Source: Lachnospira hominis (ex Liu et al. 2021)
GTDB lineage: Bacteria; Bacillota; Clostridia; Lachnospirales; Lachnospiraceae
Direction: 5' to 3'
DNA: 64,000 bases
Assembly (NCBI RefSeq): GCF_014287955.1
Contig: NZ_JACOPD010000002.1
Span: forward strand, 62,001-126,000
A program made the position numbers and the translations under genes. Each line of letters opens with the position of its first letter. Position 1 is the stretch's first letter. Shown here piece by piece: positions 9,620 through 17,994 of the stretch. The notes beneath the pieces are model-generated. The model ran no database searches, was not told where the DNA came from, and saw only the letters and a list, made by a program, of their open reading frames with translations.

Positions 9620-10078
9620 AATTAAAATCTCCTTATTCTTTAATATAAAAAATAAATGAAATGTGTGTTGTTCGTTATCAGCCGCATGTTATCAGCATGT
9701 GTCGTTTCCAATTTTAATAAAACCAAAATCCTTTATTTTTTTGTGCGTCAATTATAATATCATATGTATATACTTCCGCATAAGCATTTTATTAGTATAT
9801 ATATTCCTGTCTATCCATAAAATGAGCTGCCACAGCATGCAATCTTATTGAAATCAAAGTATGACTTTAAGTTGCCTGCATTGCAGAATTCCTACCGCAT
9901 TTTTAATCAGGATTGCGAAATTGTTTCACAATTACCTAAAAACATTTATTATATAATATAATAGAATCCGCATTTTTCTTTGTCAATTAATAAAATTTTT
10001 AATTAATGTTATAGATTAAATTCAATTTATATGATAAAATACTTTAGTAATAAATTAATTTTTGGAGGTATCTAAAAA
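9620..10078. other. Non-coding divergent region before kdgK
   Basis: 459 AT-rich bases without a supported gene. It holds the 21-bp inverted repeat at 9912-9932, a TATAAT at 9952-9957 and the kdgK ribosome binding site GGAGG at 10064-10068. No known riboswitch was recognised. Confidence 0.6.
9912..9932. promoter_or_regulatory. KdgR-like operator upstream of kdgK
   Basis: The 21-bp sequence has ATTG(C/T)GAAA arms around a TTG centre with a single mismatched pair. The core resembles the TGAAA-N3-TTTCA type of site bound by IclR-family KdgR proteins. A TATAAT lies 19 bp downstream (9952-9957), so a regulator here would sit close to a -35. No matching regulator gene is in the window. The link to KdgR is inference. 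Confidence 0.45.
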
Positions 10079-11191
10079 ATGAAATTAAATTTAAGACCAG
10101 CTGAAGAGTGTACTTTTGACGCTGTATCATTAGGTGAAGTAATGCTTCGTCTTGATCCGGGCGAAGGAAGAATCCGTACAGCAAGAAGCTTTAGAGCATG
10201 GGAAGGTGGCGGAGAATACAATGTTATCCGTGGTCTTCACAAATGTTTCGGTATGAGAACAGCTGTTATCACGGCTTTTGCTGATAACGAAGTAGGTCTT
10301 CTTATGAAGGACTTCATCGAACAGGGTGGCGTTGATACATCACTTATCTGCTGGAAAAAGACTGACGGTATCGGTCGTCTTTGCAGAAACGGTCTCAACT
10401 TCACAGAGAGAGGTTTCGGTATCCGTGGTGCCAAGGGTTGTTCTGACAGAGCTAACACAGCTATTTCTCAGGCTACTCCAGATGATTTCGATTTTGATTA
10501 CATCTTCAAGAACAAGAGCGATGGTGGTTTAGGTGTTCGTTGGTTACATACAGGCGGTATTTACGCTGCTCTTTCTGAACAGGCTTGTGAAACAGTTATC
10601 GCAGCTTGTAAAGCAGCTAAGAAGTACGGTACAATCGTATCTTACGACCTTAACTACAGACCATCTATGTGGGAAGCTATCGGCGGTTTAGCTAAGGCTC
10701 AGGAAGTTAACAAGGAAGTTGCCAAGTACGTAGACGTTATGATTGGTAACGAAGAAGACTTCACAGCTTGCCTTGGTTTTGAAATCGAAGGTAACGACGA
10801 AAACCTCAAGACTCTTAACCTTGATGGTTACAAGAAGATGATTAACGAAGCTGCTGCTACATACCCTAACTTCAAGGCTGTTGCAACAACACTTCGTCAG
10901 GTTAAGACAGCTACAGTTAACGACTGGTCAGCAATCTGCTGGGCTGATGGTGAAATCTACAAGGCTGCTCAGTATGATGGTCTTGAGATCATGGATAGAG
11001 TTGGTGGCGGTGATTCATTCGCTTCAGGTCTTGTATATGGTCTTATGACATTTGAAGATGCTGAGAAGGCTGTTAACTACGGTGCTGCTCATGGTGCATT
11101 AGCTATGACTACTCCTGGTGATACAACAATGGCTTCTCTTAAGGAAGTTGAAGGTATCGTTGGTGGTGCCGGTGCCAGAGTTCAGAGATAA
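10079..11191 (+). CDS. kdgK: 2-dehydro-3-deoxygluconokinase (KDG kinase)
   Basis: It phosphorylates 2-keto-3-deoxygluconate to KDPG, the step that feeds uronic-acid carbon into the Entner-Doudoroff aldolase. The 370 residues show the PfkB/ribokinase fold. SLGEVMLRLDPG near the N-terminus leads to the GGG substrate loop (GGGEYNV), and DRVGGGDSFASGL near 305-320 carries the anion hole and catalytic Asp. It is longer than the usual 310-340 residues because of inserts in the lid region. Codon use is strongly biased to translationally optimal codons, which suggests high expression. GGAGG lies 10 nt before the ATG. It is monocistronic with its own strong terminator, next to uxaA and uxaB. Confidence 0.93.
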   Translation: MKLNLRPAEECTFDAVSLGEVMLRLDPGEGRIRTARSFRAWEGGGEYNVIRGLHKCFGMRTAVITAFADNEVGLLMKDFIEQGGVDTSLICWKKTDGIGRLCRNGLNFTERGFGIRGAKGCSDRANTAISQATPDDFDFDYIFKNKSDGGLGVRWLHTGGIYAALSEQACETVIAACKAAKKYGTIVSYDLNYRPSMWEAIGGLAKAQEVNKEVAKYVDVMIGNEEDFTACLGFEIEGNDENLKTLNLDGYKKMINEAAATYPNFKAVATTLRQVKTATVNDWSAICWADGEIYKAAQYDGLEIMDRVGGGDSFASGLVYGLMTFEDAEKAVNYGAAHGALAMTTPGDTTMASLKEVEGIVGGAGARVQR

Positions 11192-11223
11192 TCTGATTCA
11201 TTAATTTAAGATTCATCCAAGAT

Positions 11224-11256
11224 GGGCGGTGCCTTACAGCACCGCCCTTTTTCTTT
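11224..11256 (+). terminator. kdgK terminator
   Basis: A GC-rich 9-bp stem (GGGCGGTGC/GCACCGCCC, 11224-11232 with 11239-11247) is followed by TTTTTCTTTT. Confidence 0.92.
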
Positions 11257-11352
11257 TGTACATTTGCAATAAAAATAGACAGCATTAAAATTTCAATTTC
11301 AGAATTCCCTTTTTATTCTACCCCCGATATTTTTTGTCAAGTGCCACATTGC

Positions 11353-11400
11353 AAAAAAAGCCTGCCAAAAGCATCTTTATGATACATTTGGCAGGCTTTT
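11353..11400 (-). terminator. uxaA terminator
   Basis: A 14-bp stem (about 11356-11369 with 11387-11400) is followed on the - strand by seven T residues (11353-11359). It lies 76 nt past the uxaA stop and may also act on the + strand. Confidence 0.85.
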
Positions 11401-11475
11401 ATAAACCTGAAATTATTAAAATTCTTCTATAAAACTATAACCAACATCTTAGAAAAATATCATTATAGCAAGCAA

Positions 11476-12963
11476 TTATAATGTTACACCCTGCTTAAAA
11501 ATTGCTAAATCATGGAAACCTGCAATTTCAGCTTTAACTTTCTTTCCTGAAGCAACATCAAGCACAAGCTGGAAAAGTTCTTTTGCAGCATCTTCAAGTG
11601 GAAGGTCATCTGTAACAATTCTACCTGCATTAAAATCAATCCAATTAGATTTATTTCCTGCAAGTCTTGAATTTGTTGCAATCTTAACAGTAGGAACCGG
11701 TGATGCAAATGGTGTTCCTCTACCAGTTGTGAAAAGAACCATCTGTGCACCTGATGCTGCACAGGCTGTAGCTGCAACAAGATCATTTCCCGGTGCACTG
11801 AGAAGATTAAGCCCCTTAGTATTAACAGGTTCTGCATATGCAAGAACACCCTTTACAAGAGATGAACCTGACTTCTGAGTACATCCAAGTGATTTATCTT
11901 CAAGAGTTGTGATACCGCCATCCTTATTTCCTGGAGATGGATTTTCATAAATCTCCTGTCCATTTTTAATAAAGTATTCCTTGAAATCATTGATAAGGTG
12001 AACTGTCTTCTCAAAAAGTTCCTTGTTGGCACATCTGTTCATAAGAATTGTCTCTGCACCAAACATTTCAGGTACTTCTGTGAGAATAGTTGTACCACCC
12101 TTAGATACAAGCATATCAGAGAAAAGACCTACTGTAGGATTAGCTGTGATACCTGACAATCCATCAGAACCACCGCACTTCATACCAATAATAAGTTCTT
12201 TTGCATTAACTTTTTCACGTTTGAAGTTGGCAGCATAAGCCATAAGCTCATTCATAAGCTTCTCTGCTTCTTCCTGCTCATTTTCAACATCCTGAACCTG
12301 TAAAAACTTAACTCTGTCCGGATTTACTTCACCTATATAATCCTTGAGAACTTCTATACGGCTGTTTTCACATCCGAGACCGAGTACAAGCACTGCACCT
12401 GCATTTGGGTGATTGATAAGGTCAGCAAGAATCTTTCTTGTATTCTCCTGGTCTTCTGTTGTCTGAGAACAGCCATAAGGATGTGTAAATGCAACTACTT
12501 CATCTACGCCTTCAGGCTTATTTGCTCTTGCTGTTGCTTCAATTGCTCTTGCGATTGAATTAACGCAGCCTACTGTAGGAACAATCCATACTTCATTACG
12601 AACGCCAACTTTGCCATTCTCTCTCATATAGCCTTCAAAATAAGCTGGTTCTGTTGGCTCTACATCTTTATGTCCTTCAGGCTCATAAGTATAATCAAGT
12701 AATTCACCAAGACCTGTCTTTAAATTATGAGTATGAACCCATGCTCCAACAGGAATGTCAGCCTGTGCAAATCCAATTCTGAAACCATATTTAACAACCG
12801 GTTCACCCTTCTTGATAGCTTTAATTACAAATTTGTGTCCCTGTGGAATATCTTCTACAGTTGTCACATCAATTCCTGCAACATTAAGAGTAGTGCCTTT
12901 TGCAATAGGCTTTAATGCTACAGCAACATTATCATCTTTATTAATTTTAATAAAATCCTGCAT
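11476..12963 (-). CDS. uxaA: Altronate dehydratase
   Basis: It dehydrates D-altronate to 2-keto-3-deoxygluconate, the third step of galacturonate breakdown. The 495 residues have the N-terminal SAF-like domain (about 1-95, with a PVGAWVHTHN end) followed by the catalytic UxaA domain. That domain shows GVRNEVWIVPTVGCVN, a THPYGCSQ cysteine motif, LGLGCEN and GMKCGGSDGLSGITANP; these cysteines are probable iron-sulfur or metal ligands. Length is normal. The ATG has GGAGG 5 nt upstream. It lies 148 nt downstream of uxaB on the same strand, with a hairpin but no strong T-run between, so it probably shares the uxaB transcript. Confidence 0.93.
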   Translation of the reverse strand: MQDFIKINKDDNVAVALKPIAKGTTLNVAGIDVTTVEDIPQGHKFVIKAIKKGEPVVKYGFRIGFAQADIPVGAWVHTHNLKTGLGELLDYTYEPEGHKDVEPTEPAYFEGYMRENGKVGVRNEVWIVPTVGCVNSIARAIEATARANKPEGVDEVVAFTHPYGCSQTTEDQENTRKILADLINHPNAGAVLVLGLGCENSRIEVLKDYIGEVNPDRVKFLQVQDVENEQEEAEKLMNELMAYAANFKREKVNAKELIIGMKCGGSDGLSGITANPTVGLFSDMLVSKGGTTILTEVPEMFGAETILMNRCANKELFEKTVHLINDFKEYFIKNGQEIYENPSPGNKDGGITTLEDKSLGCTQKSGSSLVKGVLAYAEPVNTKGLNLLSAPGNDLVAATACAASGAQMVLFTTGRGTPFASPVPTVKIATNSRLAGNKSNWIDFNAGRIVTDDLPLEDAAKELFQLVLDVASGKKVKAEIAGFHDLAIFKQGVTL

Positions 12964-12967
12964 CTAA

Positions 12968-13037
12968 TCCTCCTTGTTTTGCGAAGCAAAATTCGACTGC
13001 CCTTGCAGGAGCAGATGATTTGCCTCCTTGTTTTGCT
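12968..13037. repeat. Duplicated 14-bp block containing a ribosome binding site
   Basis: The sequence CCTCCTTGTTTTGC occurs at 12968-12981 and again at 13024-13037. Read on the - strand, each carries GGAGG. The proximal copy is the real uxaA ribosome binding site; the distal copy has no start codon at a workable distance. A small TTTTGC/GCAAAA hairpin lies just upstream of the proximal copy. Confidence 0.6.
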
Positions 13038-13058
13038 CCACTATTTTAATATTAAATA

Positions 13059-13088
13059 AGAGCGGATGAATATAAAAACATCCGCTCT
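13059..13088 (-). terminator. Hairpin after uxaB, weak terminator or processing site
   Basis: A 10-bp perfect stem (13059-13068 with 13079-13088) follows uxaB by about 24 nt. The downstream - strand sequence is TATTTAATATT, not a clean T-run. It may permit read-through to uxaA or stabilise the uxaB mRNA end. Confidence 0.5.
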
Positions 13089-13111
13089 GTAACATCAAAA
13101 AGAGCTATTAA

Positions 13112-14617
13112 TTAATCATCAAGAGCTAAATCGTTAACAACTGCTCTCATGCCTCTTTCTCTGATATCTGTGATGTATTCAGTAATAACTTCTTCAAGAT
13201 CAAGGACCTTAGAAAGATCTTCACCACCAAAGAACTTAGTATTACTTAAATAAGCATGTGTAAATTCCTTAGGTGACTTACCTGAATTATCTCTGAAGAA
13301 ATCAAGAACTGCCTTATCATCAGTGATATTGTACTCTTCACCATTTCTGTTACCCTTTAATACAATACCGCCATTAAACTCAGCTTCTGTCTGTGATGTA
13401 TAGAAGCTCATGAGTGCTGCAATAGAGAATGTAAGGTACTTAGGAAGCTTGTTAAATTTCTTAACATAACCTAAGAATGAAGGTAAACATCTTGCTTCCC
13501 ACTTAGATACTGAGTTAAGTGAAATGCTTAATAATCTATGATCTACGAATGGGTTAAGGAATCTGTCAATAACAGCCTTAGCGAACTCTTCGCAATCTTC
13601 CTTTGAAAGTGAAAGTGTAGGAATTACTTCGTTGTAAAGTGTCTCTTCCATATACTTTCTGATTACAGGATCCTTCATAGAATTCTCTACGTTATCATTG
13701 CCGGCAAGGAATGAAGCCAATACAAATGATGTATGAGAACCGTTAAGGATTCTAACCTTTCTTTCCTTATATGGATGATGATCCTTTGTAAATACTACAT
13801 TAAGACCAGCTTCTTTAAATGGAAGCTCTTTTTCAAGCTGTTCAAGTGGAAGATTTGAATCACTCTCTACAACCCAGAGACCGAATACTTCAGCTCTGTC
13901 GATAAGCTGATCTTCATATCCCCATTCTTCGCAAAGCTTAGCTGCATCTTCTCTTGGGTAACCAGGAACAATTCTATCAACAAGTGTTGGGCAGAATGAA
14001 CAATATTTGTTAACCCAGTCTTTGAAACCATCTTCAAGACCCCAAAGTTCGATAAACTTCATGATGCACTTCTTTAATTCAATACCATTATCAGCAATAA
14101 GTTCACATGGAAGTAAAATAAGTCCCTTATCAGCTGCACCATTGAACTTCTGATATCTCTTGTAAAGGAGCTGTGTAAGCTTACCTGGATATGTCTTAGG
14201 AGGACGTGCATTAGGATCGTTATCCGTCTCATCATAAACGATACCAGCCTCTGTTGTATTAGAAACGATAAATCTAAGAGTCTCACTTGTGCCATACTCA
14301 ATATATTTATCATAATCTTCAATAGCTGCTACAGCATCAACAACAGATGTGATCTGACGTGTGATTTCCTTAGGCTGTCCATCAACAAAACCTCTTAACT
14401 GAAGTGTGTACTGGCATTCCTGATCATGGAATCTTTCAAGTGTTCCGAACTCGATAGGCTTAACGATTACAACACCACCGTTAAAATCTGTCTTTTCGTT
14501 AGTAACATCAAAAATGTAATCAACGAATGCTCTGAGGAAATTACCTTCACCAAACTGCATAACCTTTACAGGTCTGTCAACTGCATGTGTAATACTCTTG
14601 TTTAATCTTTGCATCAT
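13112..14617 (-). CDS. uxaB: Tagaturonate reductase (altronate oxidoreductase)
   Basis: It reduces D-tagaturonate to D-altronate with NADH, the second galacturonate step. 501 residues of the mannitol dehydrogenase-like family: an N-terminal Rossmann start with QFGEGNFLRAFVDY (about 21-34), and a C-terminal domain with KVRILNGSHT and the PFVDHRL motif. The length is normal. Two adjacent ATGs compete; GGAG lies 4 nt from the first and 7 nt from the second (14614), so the second may be used. A structured leader and a LacI-type operator lie upstream. Codon bias suggests strong expression on inducing substrate. Confidence 0.93.
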   Translation of the reverse strand: MMQRLNKSITHAVDRPVKVMQFGEGNFLRAFVDYIFDVTNEKTDFNGGVVIVKPIEFGTLERFHDQECQYTLQLRGFVDGQPKEITRQITSVVDAVAAIEDYDKYIEYGTSETLRFIVSNTTEAGIVYDETDNDPNARPPKTYPGKLTQLLYKRYQKFNGAADKGLILLPCELIADNGIELKKCIMKFIELWGLEDGFKDWVNKYCSFCPTLVDRIVPGYPREDAAKLCEEWGYEDQLIDRAEVFGLWVVESDSNLPLEQLEKELPFKEAGLNVVFTKDHHPYKERKVRILNGSHTSFVLASFLAGNDNVENSMKDPVIRKYMEETLYNEVIPTLSLSKEDCEEFAKAVIDRFLNPFVDHRLLSISLNSVSKWEARCLPSFLGYVKKFNKLPKYLTFSIAALMSFYTSQTEAEFNGGIVLKGNRNGEEYNITDDKAVLDFFRDNSGKSPKEFTHAYLSNTKFFGGEDLSKVLDLEEVITEYITDIRERGMRAVVNDLALDD

Positions 14618-14660
14618 TAATCTCCTTTTTATTTAGGGCAATACCCTTTTTTTACTTAAA

Positions 14661-14719
14661 ACAAGTTGAGATAAGTACCTTACGGTACCATGTCATAAAA
14701 TAAACATATGACATCTTGT
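14661..14719 (-). promoter_or_regulatory. Structured uxaB leader (predicted three-way junction)
   Basis: In the uxaB 5' leader, an outer ACAAG/CTTGT helix encloses two hairpins: ATGTCAT/ATGACAT with an 11-nt loop, and GTACC/GGTAC closed by a GTAA (GNRA-type) tetraloop. The helices abut except for nine unpaired bases. It does not match a riboswitch I know and could be an mRNA stabiliser. Confidence 0.4.
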
Positions 14720-14736
14720 GAGTTTGTAAGTGCATT

Positions 14737-14752
14737 ATGTAAGTGCTTACAT
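14737..14752. promoter_or_regulatory. LacI-family operator O1 at the uxaB start site
   Basis: The perfect palindrome ATGTAAGTGCTTACAT starts 5 bp downstream of the uxaB -10, over the expected transcription start. An identical copy lies 129 bp away at the lacI promoter. Confidence 0.85.
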
Positions 14753-14757
14753 TCCTT

Positions 14758-14786
14758 AAAATAACCTTATTGGCTACCAAAGTCAA
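14758..14786 (-). promoter_or_regulatory. uxaB promoter
   Basis: On the - strand TTGACT (14786-14781), a 17-bp spacer and TATTTT (14763-14758) form a sigma-A type promoter. The operator lies immediately downstream. Confidence 0.7.
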
Positions 14787-14824
14787 TATATTTTTACATA
14801 AAAATTAAAAATTTAACAATGCAC

Positions 14825-14853
14825 TTGTTTTTATTATCATACCATTGTATAAT
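14825..14853 (+). promoter_or_regulatory. lacI-uxaC promoter
   Basis: TTGTTT (14825-14830), a 17-bp spacer and TATAAT (14848-14853) give a good sigma-A promoter with a start near 14860. Confidence 0.8.
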
Positions 14854-14865
14854 GATTTTATCAAT

Positions 14866-14881
14866 ATGTAAGTGCTTACAT
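14866..14881. promoter_or_regulatory. LacI-family operator O2 at the lacI-uxaC start site
   Basis: A second exact copy of ATGTAAGTGCTTACAT lies just downstream of the lacI promoter start, as expected for autorepression of lacI-uxaC. Confidence 0.85.
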
Positions 14882-14919
14882 TTACGTATTTTTATATTTT
14901 GGAGGACTAAATTAACCCT

Positions 14920-15924
14920 ATGAATATTTATGACGTATCAAAAAAAGCAGGCGTTTCCATTGCCACTGTTTCAAGAGTATTAAATGGCAATCACAATGTC
15001 AGTGAAAAAACACGCAGCAAAGTTATTTCTGCAATGAAAGAACTTGATTATACGCCTAATATATTTGCAAGGGGACTTGGTCTTAACACAATGAAAACAA
15101 TAGGAATAATGTGTACTGATTCTTCTGATACATATCTTGCCAATGCAGTTTATTATGTTGAGCAGAAGTTAAGAAGTTTTGGATATGATGCACTGCTCTG
15201 CTGTACAGGCAATGACTATATTAACAAAAAAAAATATATGTCACTTCTTTTAAGCAAACGCGTTGACGGAATTATTCTTATTGGTTCACAATTTGTAAAT
15301 AACAGTCCCGGCTCGGATAACTCGTACATAATTGATGCTTCTTCTGAAATACCGATTATTCTTGTGAATGGTTATCTTGCCGGTGATAATATTTACTGTG
15401 TAATGTGCAATGACCATGATGCTGTATACAACGCTGCATCCGACATGATTAAAGCCGGCCACCGTGACTTTGTATACCTTTATACAAGCACCTCTTTCAG
15501 CGGAATGAACAAGCTTCGTGGATTTAAAGATGCAATGGACGAAGCAGGCATACATATTGATAAAGACAGATTTCATCTATGTACAAAAAGCATTTCAAAA
15601 TCAAATGATTATTTATCTTTTATTTATGAAAAAAATGTACCATTTGATGCAATACTCACATCCGATGACTCACTTGCCGTCGGTGCTGTAAAATTTGCAT
15701 ATAAGCATGGTATTAAAGTACCTGATGAGCTGGAAATTGTCGGATATAACAATTCGGTACTTGCAAATTGCACCGAACCGGAGTTATCATCTATTGACAG
15801 TAAGGTTGAACAGTTATCTTCCAATGCTGTTGACCTTCTTATGGAGGTTTTAGGTGGAGGCAGTGTTTCTAATATTAATACTGTCACTGCTGATTTAATA
15901 AAACGCCAAACAACAAAATTTTAA
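14920..15924 (+). CDS. LacI-family repressor of the galacturonate genes
   Basis: 334 residues. The N-terminus is a LacI helix-turn-helix (IYDVSKKAGVSIATVSRVLN, residues 3-22) with the hinge RGLGLNTMKTIG, followed by a periplasmic-binding-protein-like sensor domain. It probably represses uxaB-uxaA and its own operon with uxaC through the two 16-bp operators, with an early uronate intermediate as inducer (inference). The ATG at 14920 lies 14 nt from GGAGG, an unusually long spacing; the in-frame ATT at 14911 is only 5 nt away and would add three residues. The gene is 17 nt upstream of uxaC and co-transcribed with it. Possible names such as uxaR or exuR are not assigned. Confidence 0.88.
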   Translation: MNIYDVSKKAGVSIATVSRVLNGNHNVSEKTRSKVISAMKELDYTPNIFARGLGLNTMKTIGIMCTDSSDTYLANAVYYVEQKLRSFGYDALLCCTGNDYINKKKYMSLLLSKRVDGIILIGSQFVNNSPGSDNSYIIDASSEIPIILVNGYLAGDNIYCVMCNDHDAVYNAASDMIKAGHRDFVYLYTSTSFSGMNKLRGFKDAMDEAGIHIDKDRFHLCTKSISKSNDYLSFIYEKNVPFDAILTSDDSLAVGAVKFAYKHGIKVPDELEIVGYNNSVLANCTEPELSSIDSKVEQLSSNAVDLLMEVLGGGSVSNINTVTADLIKRQTTKF

Positions 15925-15941
15925 TTTTAGGAGGAAAGACC

Positions 15942-17348
15942 ATGAAACAATTTATGGACAAAGACTTTTTACTCTCAACACCAACTGCACAGCATTTATT
16001 CCATGATTACGCAGACCAGATGCCAATCGTTGACTATCACTGCCACATCAACCCTAAAGAAATCGCTGAAGACAGAAAGTTTGAAAACATCACACAGGTA
16101 TGGCTCGGCGGCGACCATTATAAATGGCGTCAGATGAGAACTAATGGTGTTGATGAAAAGTACATCACAGGCGATGCTTCTGACAGAGAAAAATTCCAGA
16201 AGTGGGCTGAAACTCTTGAAATGGCTATAGGTAATCCTCTCTACCATTGGAGTCACCTTGAATTACAGAGATATTTCGGTTACACAGGTATCTTAAACGG
16301 TGATACAGCTGAGGAAGTATGGAATCTTTGTAATGCTAAGCTTCAGGAAGATTCTATGTCAGTAAGAAACTTAATCAAACAGTCAAATGTTAAGTTAATC
16401 TGTACAACAGATGATCCTGTTGACTCACTTGAATGGCATAAGGTTCTTGCTGAAGACAAAACTTTTGATGTTAAAGTTCTTCCGGCATGGAGACCTGACA
16501 AGCCTATGAACCTTGAAAAGCCTGAATACCTCGACTATTTAAAGACATTATCAGATGTAAGCGGAATTGAAGTTAAGTCATTTGCTACATTAATTGATGC
16601 TTTAAAGAACAGAATGGAATTCTTCGCTTCTATGGGATGTTCAGTTTCTGACCACGCTCTTGAGTATGTAATGTACAAGCCATATACAGATGCTGAAATC
16701 GAAGCTATCTTCGCTAAGAGACTTTCTGGCGAACAGGTTACAGTTGAAGAAATGAACAAGTTCAAGACTGCATTCATGGTTTCTGTAGGTAAGGAGTACA
16801 ACCGCCTTAACTGGGTAATGCAGATTCACTATGGTACAATCCGTGATAACAACGTATTAAGATACAACCAGCTCGGTCCTGATACAGGATATGACTGCAT
16901 CAACACTTATGACTGCTCAGCTGAAATGGCTCAGTTCTTAAATGCATTAAACAGCACAGACGAACTTCCAAAGACAATCATCTACTCTCTTAACCCTTCA
17001 GTAAACGCAGCTATCGGTACTGTTATTGGATGTTTCCAGGATTCTAAGGCAGTAGGTAAGATTCAGCAGGGTTCTGCATGGTGGTTCAATGACCATAAAG
17101 TTGGTATGACAAACCAGATGACAAGTCTTGCTAATTTAAGTCTTTTAGGCAACTTCATCGGTATGCTTACAGACTCAAGAAGCTTCCTTTCATATACAAG
17201 ACATGAATATTTCAGAAGAATCATGTGTGAATTAATCGGCGGATGGGTTGAAAATGGCGAATATCCAAACGATGAAAAAGCATTAAAGAAGATTGTTGAA
17301 GGTATTTCATACAACAATGCTGTAAGATATTTCGGATTTGATTTATAA
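15942..17348 (+). CDS. uxaC: Glucuronate/galacturonate isomerase
   Basis: It isomerises D-galacturonate to D-tagaturonate (and D-glucuronate to D-fructuronate), the entry step of the pathway. 468 residues of the amidohydrolase-like UxaC family. The metal-binding YHCHINPKEIAEDR motif occurs near residues 28-41. Further conserved stretches are ICTTDDPVDSLEWH and, near the C-terminus, DSRSFLSYTRHEYFRR. Length is typical. GGAGG lies 7 nt before the ATG. It is the second gene after lacI. UxaC, UxaB, UxaA and KdgK together make an uninterrupted route from galacturonate to KDPG; the aldolase is not in the window. Confidence 0.95.
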   Translation: MKQFMDKDFLLSTPTAQHLFHDYADQMPIVDYHCHINPKEIAEDRKFENITQVWLGGDHYKWRQMRTNGVDEKYITGDASDREKFQKWAETLEMAIGNPLYHWSHLELQRYFGYTGILNGDTAEEVWNLCNAKLQEDSMSVRNLIKQSNVKLICTTDDPVDSLEWHKVLAEDKTFDVKVLPAWRPDKPMNLEKPEYLDYLKTLSDVSGIEVKSFATLIDALKNRMEFFASMGCSVSDHALEYVMYKPYTDAEIEAIFAKRLSGEQVTVEEMNKFKTAFMVSVGKEYNRLNWVMQIHYGTIRDNNVLRYNQLGPDTGYDCINTYDCSAEMAQFLNALNSTDELPKTIIYSLNPSVNAAIGTVIGCFQDSKAVGKIQQGSAWWFNDHKVGMTNQMTSLANLSLLGNFIGMLTDSRSFLSYTRHEYFRRIMCELIGGWVENGEYPNDEKALKKIVEGISYNNAVRYFGFDL

Positions 17349-17372
17349 GATATATTTATAGCTATCTAAAAT

Positions 17373-17427
17373 AAAAAACGGATTTTGAGTATCAATGTTA
17401 TGCACACATCTCAAAATCCGTTTTTTT
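17373..17427. terminator. Bidirectional terminator between uxaC and the YvyF-like gene
   Basis: A 17-bp perfect stem (17373-17389 with 17410-17426) has flanking A6 and T7 tracts, so both convergent transcripts can end here. Confidence 0.92.
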
Positions 17428-17437
17428 ATTTTCTTTT

Positions 17438-17989
17438 TTATTTTCTTATATGAAGTTTTGTATTACCATCCAGCTTACTCGTAGTTTCCTGTCTTCCAAA
17501 CCGACGATGTTTCTCATCTTCTCTTCCAATACTGTGCATGCGTCCTGCCATATCCGGTTTATTATGAGGTTTTTCTCCCAAATCAGGCGACCACATTGCC
17601 TGTCCGATATTCTTTGCAATCTTCATCATACATTCCGGACAGTAACGTCCGTATCTTATATCAGTTCCACATCTCTGACACTTAATATATACATCTGAGC
17701 CATCTGGTATCTCAACACGTCCCTGTTTTAAAAATCCATCAATAACATCAAGGCTTACGCCTGTTGCGTCAGCTATGACAATTGCAGGCTGTGGACCATT
17801 TGTATCAAGAAAATCTCTAACCTTTCCAAAATCTGTAGGCTCTTTTCTGCCACATCCGGGGCATTCATACATTTCTCCGTATACATATTTCATATTGTTA
17901 CCGCAAAAAGGGCATATTTTTGCTTTTTCAAACTTAACCTCTTTGCGTTTTTTCATCTTTTCCATACTATCTAAATGCTTTGAATCCAT
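17438..17989 (-). CDS. YvyF-like flagellar-associated zinc-ribbon protein
   Basis: 183 residues. A first zinc ribbon (CPFCGNN...CPGCGRKE, about 27-50) is followed by a small MerR-like helix-turn-helix (GKVRDFLDTNG to FLKQGRVEIP, about 55-95). A second ribbon (CQRCGTDIRYGRYCPEC, about 103-119) then leads to a basic tail. This order matches the YvyF family encoded with flagellar genes in Firmicutes, whose exact role is not established. The ATG is 10 nt from GAGGG. It begins 5 nt after the PilZ gene, so the two form an operon, supporting a motility role. Confidence 0.75.
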   Translation of the reverse strand: MDSKHLDSMEKMKKRKEVKFEKAKICPFCGNNMKYVYGEMYECPGCGRKEPTDFGKVRDFLDTNGPQPAIVIADATGVSLDVIDGFLKQGRVEIPDGSDVYIKCQRCGTDIRYGRYCPECMMKIAKNIGQAMWSPDLGEKPHNKPDMAGRMHSIGREDEKHRRFGRQETTSKLDGNTKLHIRK

Positions 17990-17994
17990 CTTAT

